Positions 1 through 12,000 of a DNA stretch of 64,000 bases are shown one piece after another (position 1 is the first letter of the stretch; the number at the start of each line of letters is the position of its first letter). A program made the translations under genes and the position numbers. Location: contig BCKT01000023.1 in NCBI GenBank assembly GCA_003116875.1, forward strand, positions 1 to 64,000, written 5' to 3'. A model generated the notes under the pieces. The model was not told the origin of the DNA and searched no databases. It worked only from the letters and a program-made list of their open reading frames with translations. The DNA is from Takashimella koratensis. Taxonomy: Eukaryota > Basidiomycota > Tremellomycetes > Trichosporonales > Tetragoniomycetaceae.

Positions 1-794
1 GAGGCGGGTTCTTGCAGTCAGTCGAAGTGTCGCTTTCCTGGTTTTCTCTTCGTGACTGTCGCTTTGTATCGTGTGTATGTATGTATGTATGTATGGTGGT
101 ATGTGTCTAGTGTGTTGTGTCTAGTGTCTAAAAGCTTCCTCCTAGCCTTATATTGAGTATCTTCAAATACGATATAGTAACTTCGAATAAGTTACTCTAC
201 ACGTCATTTTCTCCGGTTGGACCTTCGTCCACGCACCACAACGTCCGACATATCGGCGGGCTCGTACAGACCAGAGGAGTCCATTGGTGCTGGAAACAAG
301 TTGGATGCGTGTAAACTGAGGGAGAATCAGGTGAATGATGGGATATCAAGTAAAATGGGTGTTAGAAACTTCACAATCTCGAGTCTCTGAAGTTGAGTCA
401 GCTACAATTAAGCTTTACTATATGGGGGGATCCATTAACAGAGCCAATTTGGCTGATATCCGCGATACATCCGTATATTTCAGCTTAATTCACTCGGTCT
501 GATTAAAATTGAGTCCCCCTACTATGGATATTGACCCCTATAACCACATAGGGTGTTTAGTGTAATAGTAACACGCCATGGTAATCCAGGTGCAAGTCCT
601 GGAATATCCAATTACCTTTTACCTAATAATAGGTCCTAAGTTCGACTTCCAACAGAACCTCACCTCCGAGTCGGAGCTCGGAGTCGCGGCGCGGAGAGCC
701 GATTATTGATAGCGAAGTTCTTTGAACACAGTGATCACAAGCGCGACTCGTCTTTCATCAGGTTATCCTCAACAAGACTGCATTCTTAGAAGCC
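1..794. other. Intergenic region, AT-rich, no gene seen
   Basis: No ORF with recognisable coding content is visible here. A GTAT tetranucleotide microsatellite of five units lies at 75-94, and the 11-mer TGTGTCTAGTG is directly repeated at 102-112 and 116-126. From about 120 to 660 the sequence is clearly more AT-rich than the flanking genes. The part next to 795 should hold the promoter of the gamma-glutamyltransferase-like gene, but I could not pick out a convincing TATA element. Confidence 0.6.
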
Positions 795-2906
795 ATGGTC
801 GTCCCCTCATACGCAACGTATCAGGCAGTCGGCCGTCGATCCCCTATTTTCAGTGAGTCTGGACCAGGAAACATCCAGCTGATCCATTCAGGTACCAAAG
901 GCGTCGTGTGCTCATCGCAACCGCTTGCCTCCGAAGCTGGTCTTACGATATTGCGAAATGGCGGAAATGCGGTAGATGCTGCCATCGCCGTTGCAGCCGC
1001 ACTCAACGTCACAGAGGTAAGTGACTACTGTGAGGATTTAGCTGACCCTACTAGCCATGCAACTGTGGGATCGGCGGCGACGTGTTCGCGCTGTACTGGG
1101 ACGCAAAGGAACGTAAAGTCAAAGCACTGAACGGCTCTGGCCGCTCACCGATGGCGTTGAGCTTGAGCAAAGCACGAGAGATGGGGATCACAGAGTCACG
1201 GCTTCCCTACAGCAACGTCAACGCTGTGACAGTTCCTGGATCGGCGGCGGCGTGGGTTGATCTCCATCGAGAGTGGGGTAGCGGCAAGATGTCGTTGAAC
1301 GATATCTTGAAGCCAGCGACGGACCTTGCAGAGGAAGGCTTCGCGATCCATCCTCAAGCAGCTTACGAGGTAAACAATGGCGATGAAGAAGTCGCTGACA
1401 TATCAAGTGGAGCACATACTTGTCCAACCTGCAAGCTGCTTGCGATGGTCCGTCATACCCGTTTCTGATCGACGGCGAACCGCCCAAACCAGGCCAGTTC
1501 TTCCGCAACCCCGCGCTGGCAGAGACCTTCCGCGTCGTTGGAGAGCACGGAAAAGGTGGGTTCTACAAGGGACGCATTGCGCAGGCCATCGTTGATTGTA
1601 AGTGGGCACGAAACAAGCGAAGCTCATTGACTAGCGATCACCACAAGAGGAGGCGTCATGACCCTTGCCGATCTGGAGGCTCACGAGTCAGAGTTCGTCG
1701 AGCCAATCTCTTACACCTACGGCGAGGAGAAGATGACCGTGTACGAGTGCCCTCCAAACGGGTGAGTGCAGACATCCTAGCAGTACTAGAGCTGACTCCG
1801 TTCCAGGCAAGGGCTAGCGGTACTCATCGCCCTTGGTATTCTCGATGCTCTCCGGGAGGACGGCGTGCTTGATCTGGAGCAAGTAGAGGAAGGCAGCGCC
1901 GAGTGGCTGCATGCGTTGATGTGAGTAAATCTCAACATGGGAGCTGACTACGTAGAGAAGCGATGCGGTTGGCGTTCGCAGATGCCCACGGACTCATCGC
2001 TGATCCCAAGTTCTCCGACGTACCCGTTGACGTCCTCCTCTCAAAAGTGGGTTTCTCGGTTGAAGTATCGCTCACCTCCAGCCATACCTTCGTGAGCGGG
2101 CAAAATTGTTCGACCCAAAAGTAGCCGAAGCGCAATACAAACAGGGTCGACCCATTCCTTCTGGAGACACCGTCTACTTTACGACCGCCGATTCAGAAGG
2201 AAACGCCATGTCAAGTGAGTCGACCTAAGAGGTGGTGTCGATCCTGACTGTCCAGTGATCATGTCCAATTTCCTTGGTTTTGGGTCAGCGATTGTCCCTC
2301 AGGACTGTGGGTTTAGTTTACAGAATCGAGGCGGCGGGTTTCACCTCAAGGAAGGCTCGCCCAATGTTCTCGAGGGAGGGAAGCGGCCGTTTCACACCAT
2401 AATTCGTGAGCAGAGCCTGAGTAGGGTGATTCTGACCTGCCAGCTGCGATGGTCACCCAGGGAGACGAACTTTACGTTTCGTTCGGGGTCATGGGAGGAG
2501 CCATGCAGCCCCAAGGCCACTTACAAGTGCTCCTGTGAGTGATTGCGAATTCATCGAAGGTCATGACAGCTCATGCAACAATGACAGGAACTTGCTTCAC
2601 CATAAACACCACCCGCAGGCCGCTCTCGACGCTAGGCGGTTCTGTATTGGCGGTCACGCTTGGTCGAAAGACGGGAAAGAAGAGTTCTACAACCGCATTA
2701 TCGCGATCGAGGACGGCGTAAAGCCAGAAGTCATCGCCACGCTCCAAGCCATGGGTCACAAGCTTGATATCGTCAAGGGTTATGAGCAGGTGTTGTTCGG
2801 AAAGGGTCAGATTATCATGAGGACGGTCGATCAGAGGGCTGGAAAGAGGGTTTGGGTGGCCGGTAGTGATCCTAGAGGAGACGGGTGCGCGCTGGCACAA
2901 ATCTGA
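795..2906 (+). CDS. Gamma-glutamyltransferase family Ntn hydrolase
   Basis: This encodes a gamma-glutamyltranspeptidase/cephalosporin-acylase family protein, which matures by self-cleavage in front of a catalytic threonine. The N-terminal part has the family block around [13 protein letters not shown] and the glycine-rich [10 protein letters not shown] region. The start of the small subunit reads [10 protein letters not shown], so the nucleophile should be the Thr codon at 2168-2170, followed by SNFLGFGS and [10 protein letters not shown] join ten exons with nine short introns (the first is about 1018-1055), giving an open frame to the stop at 2904-2906. No signal peptide is apparent, unlike classical secreted or vacuolar GGTs, so the protein resembles the bacterial-type GGT-like hydrolases. 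Substrate could be glutathione, another gamma-glutamyl compound or an acylated amide. It converges with the potassium transporter gene. Family assignment is firm; substrate is not. Confidence 0.88.
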
Positions 2907-3084
2907 TCGTTGTGGATAGATGGGTAGATTGTAAGCATTCAGCGGAAGCCCGGAACTCGGGTGTATGGCAGATCCGTGTGGATAAAGGTCCTCATATGTT
3001 GCATTAGGCTGGTATCGTATCCGATATGGAACTTTGTATAGACCAGGCGCTTCCATAGATGTCGAGTGATACTTCGAGTCATGA

Positions 3085-5829
3085 TCAAACGAGGGCGGAA
3101 ACTCCAACGTGCAAAGTCCTGTCATCATCGTCTTGATCAGCACACAGGTCACATATCAGAAATCCAACATACGAGCTTTGCTGGTCTTCCGGGGAATTTT
3201 GCCTGTCTGGGAATATTGTCCTCGCCCTAGCGAACATATCCTCTACGAGCACACGACGCAAGGGAGCCCAAAGTCTCCACCCAGCTGCTCGTTTAGAGAC
3301 CAACGTGTAGTTTGGAATGACATGAGTGACGTTTTTCGCCGCTGTCTCGATCTTGTGCACAAGGGCATCGGCCTCGGCACCGGTCTGAGCGAACCGGCGC
3401 TCAATTTCGATCAGCCGAGACGTGAGGTAGGCAGTACCCGGGGAACTGTGGTCGAGGTATCCAACACGCATGGTGACGCTGTAGAAACCGTCAACGTAGC
3501 GGACCTTGTTGACGATGTATGTGTCTTCGATGGGAACATGGGGCACCGCGACGATTCGAGTGGTGAGGAAGACCTAAGACATTAGTTAGCGAATGTATCA
3601 AACATGTGTACGATTAAGCTTACGACGACCACAGGAAGAGCAGGGTAGCTGCGTAAGAATGAGACAAAGCTGTGAGGAACGCCCCGTCCCGCACTGTCGT
3701 TCTTGTGGAACACTGCAAAAACGGGGATTCGTTCAAGCTCAAGATCGTCTCCGCTCAACGTGTGAAGAACCAAAGCGCTGAGATGGTCCCCTTCTTCAGG
3801 ATCGTCCTCTTGGTTCTTCAACACTGGGGTTTCGTCGATTTCCGTGAATCCTCCCTCGGACGACAATGGGACTTTGAGATCAGTCGGCTCGATGGAAATG
3901 ACCTCGGGTCGTTTTCCACGGTTCCGACCAATCAGTCGCGATAGCTGTACGTTGTTATTGTCCTCGAAGCGATCTTCGAGGTGTCGGCCCCACGTCCAGA
4001 ACACCATGATAATGTACCTATTCGTCAGTGGCGATTCAAGTACGGTCACTCACAAGCAGATTCCCACGGTCAATGTCACCCAGGCTCCGTGTGGAACTTT
4101 GCGCAACGCCGCGCCCCAGAAGATACCGTCGAGGAAGCCGAAGAAGATGAAGAATGAGATACCAAGGATGAAAGGAAGACCTTTGACGAACGGAATGCAC
4201 AGACTAATAAGTGTGGTGGTCACGAAAGTGACGGTAGCGACGGCAAACTGAAGTCTGTCAGTTTTAGTTCAGACGGAGAAGGAGGGAGTGCCTTGAAACT
4301 AAGGAGGAAGCGCCTTGAAACCTACCCCGTAGGCGTAGTTGATCGCGGTGCTGGAGCCAAAACCGGCAGCGACACCGATACACCCGATCAGAAGAAGCCA
4401 ATTGGCGACTGGGATGTAGATCTGGCCAGAGGTGAGGGTGCTGGTATGGAGGATGCGGAGGGTTGGGAAGGCATGCATCCCAATAAGCTGCTGGATCAGA
4501 GCAAAGCAGCCGGTGATCATGGCTTGAGAGGCGATGAGCTGAGCAAAAGTGGTTAGCGCTGTCGCGGCAAAGCTGTTTTCAATTGGACTCACCGCAGCCA
4601 AAATCGCAAAGACAAAAACGATCCAGTACAGTGCGCCACCGTTCGGACCCGGAATGCACATGTAGAACATGTTACTGAGAACCGAGGAATCGTCGATGAG
4701 TTTGGCCCCTTGACCCAGGTACTGCAAAACCAACATTGGATAGACGAAACCAGCGAAAGCGATGCGGATGGACGTTTTGTTGAAATGAGAGAGGTTGGCG
4801 AACATGGCTTCGCAGCCAGTAATAGCGAGCAATACGCCATTGAGCTGATCGTAGTCTTTGGTACGGACGAACCAGAGGATCGCGCGAGAGGGGTCAAAAG
4901 CACGGAAAATGCCGGGGTGGTAGGTGATGTTATATATTCCGGTGGCACCAAGAAGAAGAAGCCAAATGCATGTGACTAGATGGCGTCAGAAAAAAGTAAA
5001 CGAATCTGGAAGGAACGGACGTACCGGGTGCAAAAATGAATCCGATCTTCTGTGTGCCGAGACGCTGAATGAGGAAGAGGACGATCAAGAAGGCGCAAGA
5101 GATTCCCACGAGCGAGTTGGACACAGACGGCTGGGCCACGGCGATCCCTGCCACAGCGGTGGAGACCGAAATTGGAGGGCTAGGTAAATCAGCAGTAATA
5201 TCAGAGCACTGGTGAGACTTACGTCATGACACCGTCAGCCAAGGTGAGAGCGGTACCGAAGAGAGCCCAACAGAACATTGGCCATTTGAGCATACGGATC
5301 TTGGAAAGCCGGTTGCTTTGATCGAGCAGGACAGTGTCACCGTTGTCGGTAGTATACGTCGTGAGACTCCTGTCGTCGGTAGGCTCCTTGCGGGGGAAGA
5401 GCGACATGTACAGGGCAAAAGGCCCGCCTTCACCCTTGGTGGTCCCAAACTCAAGAGCGAAGAAGACCTAGATGAAGACAATTGAGTTAGAAGAGACATC
5501 AACCAGGAGGAAGATTGTGCTTACATATTTGAGCAAAGGTAATAGTGTCAAAGACCAGACGATCGCTGAAATGCCACCGATAACATCCTCTTCGGGTGGA
5601 ACGTCGCCACCAGAGGGCCAAATACCGTTCAACACATACAAAGGAGAAGTGCCTGTATTAGTATGGACCGGTCAACATAAGCAACTGGGAGATCAAGTTC
5701 GTACAATGACAACTAGTCATACTTACCGATATCAGAGTAGATGATACCCAGAGTAGAGAAAGAAAGTGCAGCGAGCTTCAGACCGCTGACTTTAAGAGGA
5801 CGTTCCTCGTACAAGTTCTCGTTTGTCAT
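3085..5829 (-). CDS. HAK/KUP-family high-affinity potassium transporter
   Basis: This is a plasma-membrane K+ uptake protein of the KUP/HAK/KT family. The N-terminal exon reads through the family signature SDIGTSPLY, joined across an intron, followed by many hydrophobic helices, a conserved DLTLADGV-type block here seen as TLADGVMT, and the SHFNKTSIRIAF and QAMITGCFALI regions. The C-terminal third is the long hydrophilic cytosolic domain usual for fungal HAK proteins. Roughly nine introns separate the exons, and the assembled protein is near 800 residues, which is normal for the family. I start at MTNENLYEE (5829); an in-frame ATG at 5898 would add 23 residues. The gene is divergent from CCT3 across about 900 bp. 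Fungal HAK genes are typically induced by K+ starvation, but I see no specific site for that. Confidence 0.9.
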
Positions 5830-6736
5830 TTTGAGGGCCGCGAACGCTGTCACAGGGCGATAATAGAGGGAAAGAAAACCGACGTGGGGAGGCGACAAGT
5901 CCCTTGTAGGTGAGCCCCTCTTAAGTTTTGCCTTGCGGACTGAAGCTCGCCAAGCTGCACTGATGTCTAGACTACCAAGAGCAGACGAATAAACACATAC
6001 AATGACATCTGTCGGTACGTGTAAGGCTTAAATCCCTCAAAGCGACAGATGGTAGATGTCTCCCCGATTGGAGCAGCGAAAATGTTGCGTCATGCTCGTC
6101 TGGGTAGTTGGGAAGAAGAGGAAGCTCTGAGGGATTTTCTACTAATGAGCGGGGCGATGCTACAATGTGACGAGACGGGACAAGTATTGGTTCAGAGTTG
6201 TTTTGTTGTGAATACACCCGATCAAGACGCTGAGAAACGGTGTGACGCCTTTTGATCAGTCCCAGATCGAGGTGGTGTATGTACATGACGAGACGAGGGA
6301 TTTTTGTCGACAGCCAACCAGAGGGAGAGGCGGCATCTCGATCAGAGACCACGCCACGGACGATAAGGTGGGAAAATCGCGCGGGTCATTTGTGCCTGGT
6401 GCCGTCCCCGCACTTGAAAAGGTGTGATGTGTAGCGAGTGCCGGTGGTGTGATACAGATACTTCCGCGTTCGCCCAGCTTCGAAGAGTGGCCACTGGAAA
6501 TGCCACGTCATAAACCCACTAGACCGCATCGACCGAAAAGTCTCGCGTCTTCGTTGACGTTTCGTGTCATCCTCATATTCATCTTCACCTTTATCACATA
6601 ATCTGACATCTTTCAGCTCGTTTGCTCGACAAAACAAGGCCCAGAACCGTCAAATAAGCCTTTCGAAAGCGATTCTCACACCCCTCCGCTTCCTGCTCTC
6701 TTTTCCCCCTCCCTCCTAGCTTGAAAATTGCCCAAC
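5830..6736. promoter_or_regulatory. Divergent intergenic region between the HAK transporter and CCT3
   Basis: About 900 bp separate the two start codons. No conserved reading frame or RNA gene is visible. The last 60 bases before CCT3 are strongly pyrimidine-rich (about 6685-6720), a common feature upstream of highly expressed fungal genes. Interrupted TTC/GAA triplets occur around 6660-6675, but their spacing does not match a proper heat-shock element. Confidence 0.5.
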
Positions 6737-8754
6737 ATGGCGATGCCCGGTGGAATGCCCATGGTTGTGATGAGTACGTGCTAGGTCTCCCAACCTTTCT
6801 AACCCGACCGCTGACAACACTCGCAGACACGGGGCCTGAGCGGCAACAGGGCCGAAAGGCTCAAACAGCCAACATTGTCGCGGCCAAGGTAAGCTCGCCG
6901 TTTACATTTATACAAAATTGAGCTGACCAATACGCTCAGACCGTCGCCGACGTTATCAGGACATGTTTGGGGCCCAAAGCGATGCTCAAGATGATTCTCG
7001 ACCCTATGGGCGGCATCCTGTGAGCTGAAACGGTAGGATGCGAGCTGATAGTCCAGCCTGACCAACGATGGCCACGCGATCCTTCGTGAAATTGATGTCG
7101 CTCACCCGGCTGCCAAGTCGATGATCGAGCTCTCGCGAACGCAAGACGAGGAGGTTGGAGACGGGACGACTAGTGTGATTATTCTTGGTACGTGCTCTTA
7201 CTTATCAAAAGCTAACACTCAGCTGGCGAGATCCTCGCATACTCCCTGCCTTTGCTTGAGCGCAATATCCACCCTGTCGTCATCATCCGCGCATTCAAGG
7301 CGGCACTCGATGACGCCCTCGCTACGATCTCCGCCATTTCTGTCCCCGTCGACATCCAATCCGAGGCTGAAATGCTCGCGTTGATCAAGACTTCGATCGG
7401 TACCAAGTTTGTGTCGCGCTGGTCTGACTTGATGTGTCGGCTGGCACTCGAGGCTGTGCGCACTGTCGCTGTCACTGCGGAGGCGGAGAATGGTCTTGTT
7501 GGCGCGAGCAACGACAAGTCTGCGAGCCAACTCAACATCAAGACCGTGGACATCAAGCGCTACGCGAGGGTTGAGAAGGTTCCCGGTGGGGAGATCGAGG
7601 ACTCGCGCGTCCTCAAGGGTGTCATGATCAACAAGGACGTTACCCACCCAAAGATGCGACGGAAGATTGTCAACCCGAGGATCGTCTTGCTCGACTGCCC
7701 GCTCGAGTACAAGAAGGGCGAGAGTCAGACCAACATTGAGATCACCAAGGAGTCGGACTGGAACCGTGTTTTGGAGATTGAGGAGGAGCAGATCAAGACG
7801 ATGTGCGAGAAGATCATCGAGTTTAAACCGGATATTGTTTTCACCGAGAAGGGCGTGTCAGGTAGGTTTATGATTGAGACAGTAGCTGATTTCAGACCTC
7901 GCTCAGCACTACTTGCTCAAGGCCGACCCGCCCATCACCGCGATCCGTCGTGTCCGCAAGTCGGACAACAACCGTATCGCCCGTGCTGTTGGAGCAACTA
8001 TTGTTAACCGTGTCGAGGACTTGCGTGACGCCGATGTCGGTACTGAGTGTGGTCTCTTCTTCATCGAGAAGATTGGCGACGAGTGAGTCTGACACTGGGA
8101 GGGAACTAACTCGTAGGTACTTTACTTTCCTCGACGAGTGCAAGTCCCCTAAAGCGTGCACGATCCTCCTCCGCGGTCCGTCAAAGGACATCTTGAATGA
8201 GATTGACCGCAACCTTGCCGACGCCATGTCCGTCGCTCGCAACGTTGTTTTCAACCCCATCCTTGCACCTGGTGGTGGTGCGACCGAGATGGCCATCTCT
8301 GTTGCGCTCTCTGAAAAGGCCAAGCTTCTCCCTGGTGTCGCCGGCGCGCCATACAAGGCCATCGCCGACGCGCTCGAGGTCATCCCGCGCACCTTGGTGC
8401 AAAACTGCGGCGGCAACGCCATCCGAACCCTCACCGAGCTCCGAGCCAAGCACGCGGAGGGCCAAAACACGTTTGGTGTCGATGGTGACACGGGCAAGGT
8501 TGTCGACATGAAGGTGTACGGTCTGCTCGAGTCTGCCAGCGTCAAGATTCAGACGCTCAAGACTGCTATTGAGGTGAGTTATAGACTTGGTAGCAGGGAG
8601 ATGTAAGCTGACGAGAGACTAGTCGGCGACGTTGCTTCTCCGAGTCGACGACATTGTGTCTGCCCGCCGACCAGATGAGGGTGGGGCTGGGGGTGGTGTG
8701 CAGACGATGGGCGAGATGGGCGAGGGTGAGATACCCGAGGGTCCAGAGCAGTAA
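6737..8754 (+). CDS. CCT3: T-complex protein 1 subunit gamma (CCT3)
   Basis: This encodes the gamma subunit of the cytosolic chaperonin CCT/TRiC, which folds actin, tubulin and WD40 proteins using ATP. Eight exons with short introns join into one frame of about 550 residues, the normal subunit length. Group II chaperonin motifs are clear: [12 protein letters not shown] near the N terminus, the nucleotide motif GDGTTS at about 7158-7175, [12 protein letters not shown] in the apical region, and [10 protein letters not shown] near 8270-8295. The gamma-subunit character is supported by [13 protein letters not shown] and by the short glycine-rich tail GGAGGGVQ. The first exon, [13 protein letters not shown], ends in a split Asn codon at the first intron. 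It is the clearest housekeeping gene in the window, divergent from the HAK transporter. Confidence 0.97.
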
Positions 8755-9095
8755 ATGGGGGTGGGTCGAATCAGGGATATGTAGGAAGATACACAAAACG
8801 CATCTGTTACATGCATCTGGGTATTCAACATGGATCGGAGAGTGCATTGAATGCTCAGATGGTTACGATTACTGCATTGGAATCTGTCTCTTGATCTGTC
8901 GTTGACGACGCGCAGTCGGAACTTGTGTAACCGTGTTGAACCTCGCGACCAATTGACATTTCCATCGTGACCGCCTATTCTATTGACCACCTCTCCATCT
9001 ACACCTGACCACCTCACCTCTTCCACCTCCATCGTCTTGTATCCCAGTCGCATAGGACGATATCTCTCGTTTCACTACCACCCGCCGCAGTCACA
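8755..9095. other. Intergenic region between CCT3 and the TBC gene
   Basis: About 340 bp holding the CCT3 3' region and the promoter of the TBC-domain gene. The 90 bases before the ATG at 9096 are rich in CCTC and CACC pyrimidine runs. No RNA gene or repeat was recognised. Confidence 0.5.
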
Positions 9096-12000
9096 ATGAC
9101 AGACCCCGCGGTGGGACCCGTCCACCCTCTCTCGCCATCTCTCCATCCTCCACGTCGGTCGGCATCCCTCAACCTCTCCCCTTTCCTTTACGCCGATCCT
9201 TCCTTGTCTCGCTCCACAGGCAGCTTGTCACTTTCGCCTTCACCCTCCCCATCATCCTCATCACCGGGGGTCACACCGCACGCATTTCCCGCGCAAGCTG
9301 CCTCTGGACCGTCAGGAGCCATCGCATCAAAAGGGTACTTTGATCTCGCACCCAACATGCCCCAACCAATAGCAACGGGCACCAAGTCCAGCGGCATTGG
9401 TCTCGGTCTGGCATCAGCGCTCGATGAGGACGAGTTGATGGGATCCAACAGCTCTCGGCGGCATTCTGGCTCGGGCGAAGCGGGTACGATTAAGCCCAGG
9501 GCAGGAAAGGCCAAGGGGAAAGGGGTCGAGCGCTGGGACTGGGCGAGGTATATGGACAGCGTGTCGAGAGACGAAGTCGACGTCCTCGAGCAGCGATTTG
9601 ATTTGATGGATGAGGAAGAGCTGAGGGAGTTTCTCCAAGAGCGCGATCAGGAGCGAGTCGGTACCCGCCAAGCGCAGAGAGAGAATGGACTGGGGCTGGT
9701 CCACGAGGCGACCGTCGACGCAAAGACACCCCGGCCTGCATTACCACGGCTGTCAACTCGAGATAGCGACAATCAAAACTCTCGAGATCAACCGCTATTC
9801 CCACCGTCCCCGCCAGAGCTGGCTATTGTCCCCACGTCACCAGAACGAACGATGAGGCGACCGTCGAGTGAGGCTCAAGCGGAGAGGCAGCGAAGAGGGA
9901 GCGATTCATGCGCAACGCACCCATTGAGCGTGTTGTCAAGAGCAGTCAGGGAGTTGAGAGAGGTCGTCGTCAAGCTCGAGATGGAGAACGCGGAGCTGAG
10001 GGATAGACTAGGAAGAAGAGAGAGCGCTGGCGGGTTGGAAGTGGACAAGGGCGACAAGGCGGATCAGGTGAGTCTTGTAATGGTCTAGCTAACAAGGAGC
10101 TTTCCATCCACGACGGACTGACAGAGGCTCTATCAACATCGTTGACATCGCCTAAACGGGGGCTGCTATACAACCTCGATTCTGGCGGCCGATCTGCTTC
10201 ACCTGCGCCGACGACTGCGTCTTCGTCGGCGTTGACACTATCGCGTATGCGTTCCGCCTCTCGGCCAAAGTCTCCTTCGTCCCTGTCGCTGCCTATGGAT
10301 TCAGGATCGCGCGAAGAAGGATCGTCACTAGGACCTTGGAAAGCGTCCAAGTCGTCGTGGTGGGGCTGGTCAGGTGGGAACGCGGCCGCTGGGGGGCCGA
10401 CGCGCCGACCGCCGTCGAGAAAGATGAGTGGGAGTAGCTTGGCAACGAGCACAGCGGTCAGGCCGGATGACGACCTGGTGGAGGAAGGTGAAGAAGGGGA
10501 AGCCGATGAGCATTGGTTCAGACGGGGAGACGGTGGGAACACGCCATCCTTCCGTGCAATATTCCTTGCAACAGTATGTCCCTCTCGTTGTCCAGATCAA
10601 GCTGACGTTCAGCGGATTCTCACCCCAGACCCATCCTCGATTCTTGTTTCCACTACCCAGCCCGCCTCTGTGGCTGCGCGACTCGCACATGAGCTTGTCT
10701 GCAATGCCCGGGACCAGGGCATTGTCGCTCACGACCCGGCCGAGCTGAGGCGTGTGCGCTCTCGGAGTCGCGCCGCGTCCAATGCGAGTCGCCGCACCGA
10801 CGTCAAAGACCGGGATGGTGAGCGGGACAAGGACAGGGAGAGGACGCAGGACAAGGACAAGTGGACGACGAGCGACTCGGCGCTCGCTGCGACGGTGTCA
10901 ATGGGTCGAAACCTGCTGTCGTCCGTGAGCAACGCGACGATTCGGGGTCGGCACGCAATCAACACATTGTCCGAAGACTTTACCTCTCGTCCATCTTTGC
11001 TCACGCGTGCGTCATCGTCACGCCCGTTTCCCACCACTGCTGTCTCGCGAGCTGCTCCCTCCCCTGCCCCGTCCACATCCGAAGGCGACCCGGCCGTACC
11101 TGTAGAGCTCTCCTCTATCGTTCCTGACGAGGCCCGACCCCCGACTGTCCTCCTCAGTAGACAAAACCTCGGCTCGTTCTTCCAATCCAACCGCACACCC
11201 AAGATGATTACCGCCACGCGATTCACGGCAGACGAACCGCCGCTCACCGATCGTTACGGTTTCATCTGTAGGTTCACATAAAGAGATCTGCTGATGTGAA
11301 GATGATATCCAGCACGCGAGTATGCTCAAGGACGCGAGCGCCGCAGGCGCACTGGCCCCAGCGTCGTTGAATGGACAGATTCCGGAACAACCACATGGCG
11401 CAGGCTGGATAGAGCGGCGACGAAGAAGCCTCGGCGCTGAAAGGCCAGCCGGTGAATCATCCCCAGAGTCAGACTCGACCGTACCTCTTCCCCGACCAGT
11501 GTCGACCTCCTCGGAGAGGGCGCCTTCGACCACCGCATCCATTGACACCGACAAAGGCGCGCAACGGAGGAAGCGCGGGTCTACACTTCTTACTCTCAAT
11601 CCGTCCCCCGCCCGACCCACATCTGCCAAAGACGACCTCATCGTCTCTGCTCGCGGGTCGTCCAGCCTGCAGTCCGTCTCGACCTCTTCGCCAATGTCCG
11701 CCACTCTGTCTCACCCGAGTCCATCTCTCCCGGAAGCCACTACACCGAACGCTTCTCGCGTGACGGTCTCATCTCTCCTCGATCAGTTGACCGACATGCA
11801 CGACCGACAGCAAGCCGCGCGGACGTCAGAGTGGGACGCATTCCTCCGCCGTCGATCAGCATCGCTTGGCAAGGGCCGCGGAAGAGACGACCTTCGCTGG
11901 TCATCAGGCTTGATTGGGATCGCACAGATGGGACGTAGCAAGTCGGGTCTCGACGAGTATCGCCAGTTCCTCCGCCTGGTGCGCGCCGGTATCCCGCTCG

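Noticed and set aside
578..650. Possible tRNA gene (B-box-like TTCGACTTCC)
   Set aside because: No matching A box at proper distance and no cloverleaf could be drawn.
360..654. Solo LTR of a retrotransposon
   Set aside because: Ends are only weakly LTR-like (TGTTAG and CCAACA) and flanking five-base sequences do not match.
6655..6680. Heat-shock element in the CCT3 promoter
   Set aside because: TTC and GAA triplets occur, but spacing does not fit the 5 bp periodic pattern.
7212..8545. Long minus-strand frames opposite CCT3
   Set aside because: They mirror a strongly conserved coding gene in GC-rich sequence and have no recognisable domains.
11262..11330. Apparent frameshift in the TBC gene
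   Set aside because: The intron 11268-11301 ending at GAAG joins YGFIYDIQHASMLKDA in one frame; using the later CAG acceptor gives stops.
9188..11704. Several 100-230 residue minus-strand frames opposite the TBC gene
   Set aside because: Ser/Arg/Pro-rich translations of GC-rich, low-complexity coding sequence; no motif, and no splice pattern of their own.
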